Source: Myxococcota bacterium
Lineage (GTDB): Bacteria > Myxococcota_C > UBA6777
Length of the DNA: 8,865 bases
Direction: 5' to 3'
Assembly: GCA_963169055.1 (NCBI GenBank)
Contig: CAUJFU010000488.1
Span: 1 to 8,865 of the forward strand
The position numbers were made by a program, and so were the translations under genes. The notes below the pieces were generated by a model. It searched no databases. It saw only the letters and a program-made list of their open reading frames with translations, and was not told the DNA's origin. Of the stretch, positions 6,365 through 8,865 are shown in pieces (within the stretch, counting starts at the first letter, position 1; each line of letters begins with the position of its first letter).

Positions 6365-7557
6365 AAGACCGCTGTTCGAGGAAAAGCGACCCGTTCGGAT
6401 AGATCAGGCAGTTTCTTCGATAAGAATTTCACGATCTCATCCAAGATCTCGGCTCCACGGGGCGAAACAAACCATCGTTTGGGATCCACAAACAAATAGC
6501 CTGCCTCACACAAAGGCTCCAAAGCAGGCCCCAACAACTCCGTAAGATCCAATCCGTAGCGCTGCGTCAACAGAGACGGATCAAACCCTTCACGGATCCG
6601 TAGGCCGCTCAACAATGCCTCAACCACCGCATCTTCGGCGCTTCGGGCCTCCCAAGGCGCTTCTTCGGGGTGGATCAGGTACTTGGGTAGATTGCGCGGG
6701 TTGGCACGCCGACGCCCGAAGCCCTGACTCCCCAAGAAACCGTGCGCTCCCGGCCCCACTCCCAGATAATCGTAGCCCTGCCATGTGTAGAGGTTATGCA
6801 AGCAGATCTGCCCTTCTCGGCAAAAGTTAGAGATCTCATACCAGATCATCCCCGACCCATCGAGGATATCTCGCGTCAAGCGGTACATCTCAAAGCGTTG
6901 TTCATCGTCTGGCAAACAAAGCTCTCCACGTTGAACCGACCGTGTCATCGGAGTTCCGGGTTCCAAGATCAACTCGTACAGCGAAAGGTGATCGGGTCCC
7001 CAAGCCAATACAGACGACAACTCCGCAGCCCAACCCTCTAAAGTCAAACCCGGACGCCCCCAGATCAGATCGAGATTGATCTTCGTAAATCCCGCCTCTC
7101 GGGCGATATCAAAGCAACGCCGCGCTCCTTGCACGTCATGGTTGCGGCCCAACATCGCCAACGCCCGTGCATCGAGCGATTGGATGCCGATCGACAACCG
7201 ATTCACCCCCATCGCTCGATAAGCAGCCGCTTTTTCCAACGTAAGCGTCTCCGGATTCACCTCGACGGTGATCTCGATCGCCTCGTGCCATGCCAAATGG
7301 CTGCGAACGCGCTCCAAGATCGCCCCCATCTCTTCGGGGCGCAACAACGATGGCGTCCCGCCCCCAAAAAAGATCGTGTGCAAAAGACGGCCCGCAAACA
7401 ACGGAGCCATCGCATCGATCTCCGCATGCAGCGCACGCAGATAAGGCGAAAAGCTGCCCTCTCGATCCCCCAACGGCATCGTAAAAAAATCGCAATAACT
7501 ACAACGTTGCAAACAAAACGGAACATGAAGATAGAGTCCGAACGGTAAAGAAGACAC
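6361..7557 (-). CDS. hemW: Radical SAM heme chaperone HemW (HemN-like family)
   Basis: This 398-residue protein is a radical SAM enzyme of the HemW group, thought to bind heme and deliver it to respiratory proteins; it is often mis-named coproporphyrinogen III oxidase. The 4Fe-4S cluster motif CLQRCSYCDF gives Cys15, Cys19 and Cys22, with Phe24 where HemN has a further cysteine. GGGTP (65-69), VEVNPE (98-103), NRLSIGIQS (119-127) and YEISNF (240-245) are typical, and DYLGVGPGAHG (263-273) follows the heme-binding region. The usual HNxxYW motif reads HNLYTW (254-259), so Tyr is replaced by Thr. The start is a GTG at 7557, with AAGGAA at 7563-7568 lying inside the end of the upstream gene. Only one base separates the GTG from that gene's TGA, so translational coupling is likely. 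The 3' end overlaps the convergent tetR stop by four bases. Length is normal for the family. Confidence 0.94.
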   Translation of the reverse strand: MSSLPFGLYLHVPFCLQRCSYCDFFTMPLGDREGSFSPYLRALHAEIDAMAPLFAGRLLHTIFFGGGTPSLLRPEEMGAILERVRSHLAWHEAIEITVEVNPETLTLEKAAAYRAMGVNRLSIGIQSLDARALAMLGRNHDVQGARRCFDIAREAGFTKINLDLIWGRPGLTLEGWAAELSSVLAWGPDHLSLYELILEPGTPMTRSVQRGELCLPDDEQRFEMYRLTRDILDGSGMIWYEISNFCREGQICLHNLYTWQGYDYLGVGPGAHGFLGSQGFGRRRANPRNLPKYLIHPEEAPWEARSAEDAVVEALLSGLRIREGFDPSLLTQRYGLDLTELLGPALEPLCEAGYLFVDPKRWFVSPRGAEILDEIVKFLSKKLPDLSERVAFPRTAVF

Positions 7558-7558
7558 G

Positions 7559-8865
7559 TCAATTCCTTGCCGGACCTGTAAGCGGCCAAAGCGTGATCTG
7601 TGGATAACCTTGATGGAGAATTAACAAATGACGCGGATGTTGCAGGATCTTGCAAGGAGCCCCGCCCACATGAAAACGTTCTGCCTCTGCGCCCCGTTGA
7701 AGATCGATCAAACTCAACGTCCCATCCCCGCAATTGGCGACAAGCACTTGATTGCGCGAAAGTAACGCCATATCCATCGGCATATTTCCCACGGGGACTT
7801 GTACGATGCCCGATAAGTTACTGCGATCCCACAGAGAAAACATCGCCTCTTGGGCATGCAAGACCGCAAGTCCCGAAGCTGTCGCCAAAAGCATCGTACC
7901 CGCCGATGGCAACGTACATTCCGCGATCGGTTGCCCACCCGGAAAACGATACGATACTACACGGCCCCCCCCTTCCAAAAGGGCGTACAATCGGTCCACT
8001 TGGACTTCTAAAGAAGCGATCGGTTGGTGGCAATGAATGCGTTGCCAAGGTTGTGCATCGCTGCCCTCCTCAACACGCCACGAGGCAAGCGGCTCAGCAC
8101 TCCACGCAGCTTCTGGCATCTCTCCCATCAATGGGGCCTCTTCAGTCGTCGAAGGCAACGGTGTAGATGAAGAGGCCGATGAATCGGCAAACAAAAACCC
8201 GGACATCTGTGTGGGTTCTTCGTCTTCCACGATCATTGGGTAGCGTATCGCTTGGGGAGGGGGCGCAGCCCCAAAAGGAGACGAAAAGCCGGAAACAACC
8301 ACAGCAGGGCTTTCTGAGGGGGCGACAAAGGAAGGCTCTTCTCCTTGGGGTTGGCCGAGCGGAGCCATCTGTGTGGGTTCTTCGTCTTCCACGATAGGGG
8401 GCGGATAAACGCGAGGAGCGGCTTGTGCTGCGTTTTGTGGGAGAGAAAAAGCACTCGGCTGCCCAAAGCCTGCTCCGTGTGGTGAGGCGCCTCCGAATCC
8501 CGTAGGGGGGCGAGGGGGTGGAGGGGTTGAAGAAGGCCGAGGGATCGGCGTAAACATACCTTGCGAACCTGATGCAGGCGGCTGTTGTGGAATAAACGGA
8601 GAACCGTGTGGGACAGATTCCCCTCGATAAATGCCCATCCCCTCTGCCTGTTCGGTTGGAGAACCCCTTCGCCCGCTTTCTTGTCTTGCATCACCTTCGT
8701 GGCGAGGCAAAGGAAGCACCCCCATCTGCCCGCTACTTCCTTGGCGAGCAGGTGGCTTGACTCGCGGGTGTTCGCTGCTTTGCGAAGAGATACGCGGTGG
8801 TTCGCTGCTTTGCAAAGGGAGGCGTGGCTGCTCTGTGCTTGATGGGCGAATGCGCGGTTGTTCGC
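7559..8865 (-). CDS. Pro/Ser-rich disordered protein with C-terminal beta-propeller-like region (5' end missing)
   Basis: The frame stays open to the right edge, so the start lies outside; 434 residues are visible. I do not recognise the family. Residues are counted here from the TTG at 8815. The N-terminal ~250 are rich in Pro, Ser, Gly and Gln and are predicted disordered. They begin with 10-residue repeats (ExPR plus hydrophobic) and contain the exact motif IVEDEEPTQM twice (141-150 and 195-204). The C-terminal part (about 258-418) alternates short hydrophobic strands in the style of YVTN/WD beta-propeller blades, for example NQVLVANCGDGTLSLIDLQRG and HLLILHQGYPQITLWPL. It is only long enough for three or four blades. 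No membrane segment is visible. It ends one base before the hemW start and carries the hemW ribosome binding site in its last codons, so the two are probably one operon. A scaffold or signalling role is only a guess. Confidence 0.75.
   Translation of the reverse strand, partial: EQPRIRPSSTEQPRLPLQSSEPPRISSQSSEHPRVKPPARQGSSGQMGVLPLPRHEGDARQESGRRGSPTEQAEGMGIYRGESVPHGSPFIPQQPPASGSQGMFTPIPRPSSTPPPPRPPTGFGGASPHGAGFGQPSAFSLPQNAAQAAPRVYPPPIVEDEEPTQMAPLGQPQGEEPSFVAPSESPAVVVSGFSSPFGAAPPPQAIRYPMIVEDEEPTQMSGFLFADSSASSSTPLPSTTEEAPLMGEMPEAAWSAEPLASWRVEEGSDAQPWQRIHCHQPIASLEVQVDRLYALLEGGGRVVSYRFPGGQPIAECTLPSAGTMLLATASGLAVLHAQEAMFSLWDRSNLSGIVQVPVGNMPMDMALLSRNQVLVANCGDGTLSLIDLQRGAEAERFHVGGAPCKILQHPRHLLILHQGYPQITLWPLTGPARN
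8204..8395 (-). repeat. Duplicated 30-bp motif encoding IVEDEEPTQM
   Basis: The same 30 bases occur at 8204-8233 and 8366-8395, identical at every position and in the same frame, 162 bp apart. Each encodes IVEDEEPTQM. The sequence between and around them is not repeated, and identity stops exactly at the motif edges. Confidence 0.85.
8744..8863 (-). repeat. 30-bp tandem repeat at the right edge (at least four units)
   Basis: Reading on the - strand, units at 8863-8834, 8833-8804, 8803-8774 and 8773-8744 encode EQPRIRPSST, EQPRLPLQSS, EPPRISSQSS and EHPRVKPPAR. The shared pattern is Glu-x-Pro-Arg-hydrophobic, with a Ser/Thr pair closing the first three units. The two middle units are nearly identical over their 3' halves at the DNA level. 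The array probably continues beyond the window. Confidence 0.75.

Noticed and set aside
6361-7557. Annotation as oxygen-independent coproporphyrinogen III oxidase (HemN)
   Set aside because: CxxxCxYCxF with Phe after the third cysteine, the roughly 400-residue length and the HN-xx-xW motif fit HemW rather than HemN.

Overview
The window (8865 bp, roughly 55% GC by eye) carries seven protein-coding genes, two of them cut by the window edges, and no rRNA, tRNA, insertion sequence or CRISPR array that I can see. Good Shine-Dalgarno sites, a PP2C-type phosphatase joined to a cyclic-nucleotide-binding fold, and several long Ser/Pro/Thr-rich disordered segments suggest a Gram-negative bacterium with a large, signalling-rich genome, perhaps a myxobacterial or other former deltaproteobacterial lineage. 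That placement is inference, not a reading of a marker gene.

Left part (1-2104, + strand): the 3' part of an ABC transporter ATPase of the sugar/nucleoside two-NBD type, with its second NBD interrupted by an in-frame 39-bp tandem repeat, then a complete zinc-finger-less DnaJ co-chaperone with its own ribosome binding site. Middle (2178-4972, - strand): phenylalanine 4-hydroxylase (phhA) and, upstream of it on the same strand, a PP2C Ser/Thr phosphatase with a proline/serine-rich linker and a C-terminal cNMP-binding-like domain. dnaJ and phhA converge across a 73-bp gap.

Next comes a 741-bp stretch (4973-5713) with no confident gene, C-rich and G-poor on the + strand over much of its length. 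It leads to a TetR-family regulator (5714-6364, +) preceded by a 20-bp interrupted palindrome that abuts its ribosome binding site, a strong candidate auto-operator. The tetR stop overlaps the stop of the convergent hemW gene. Right part (6361-8865, - strand): hemW (radical-SAM heme chaperone) is tightly coupled, with a one-base gap, to an upstream gene for a large disordered protein with a C-terminal beta-propeller-like region; that gene runs off the right edge through a 30-bp tandem repeat.

No single pathway unites the genes. The repeated theme is housekeeping enzymes beside proteins with expanded low-complexity segments: the ABC NBD insert, the PP2C linker, the propeller protein N-terminus and the TetR tail. 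The least ordinary items are the minisatellite inside an ABC ATPase domain, the PP2C-cNBD fusion with a degraded ligand pocket, the duplicated acidic-TQ motif in the propeller protein, and the TetR operator.
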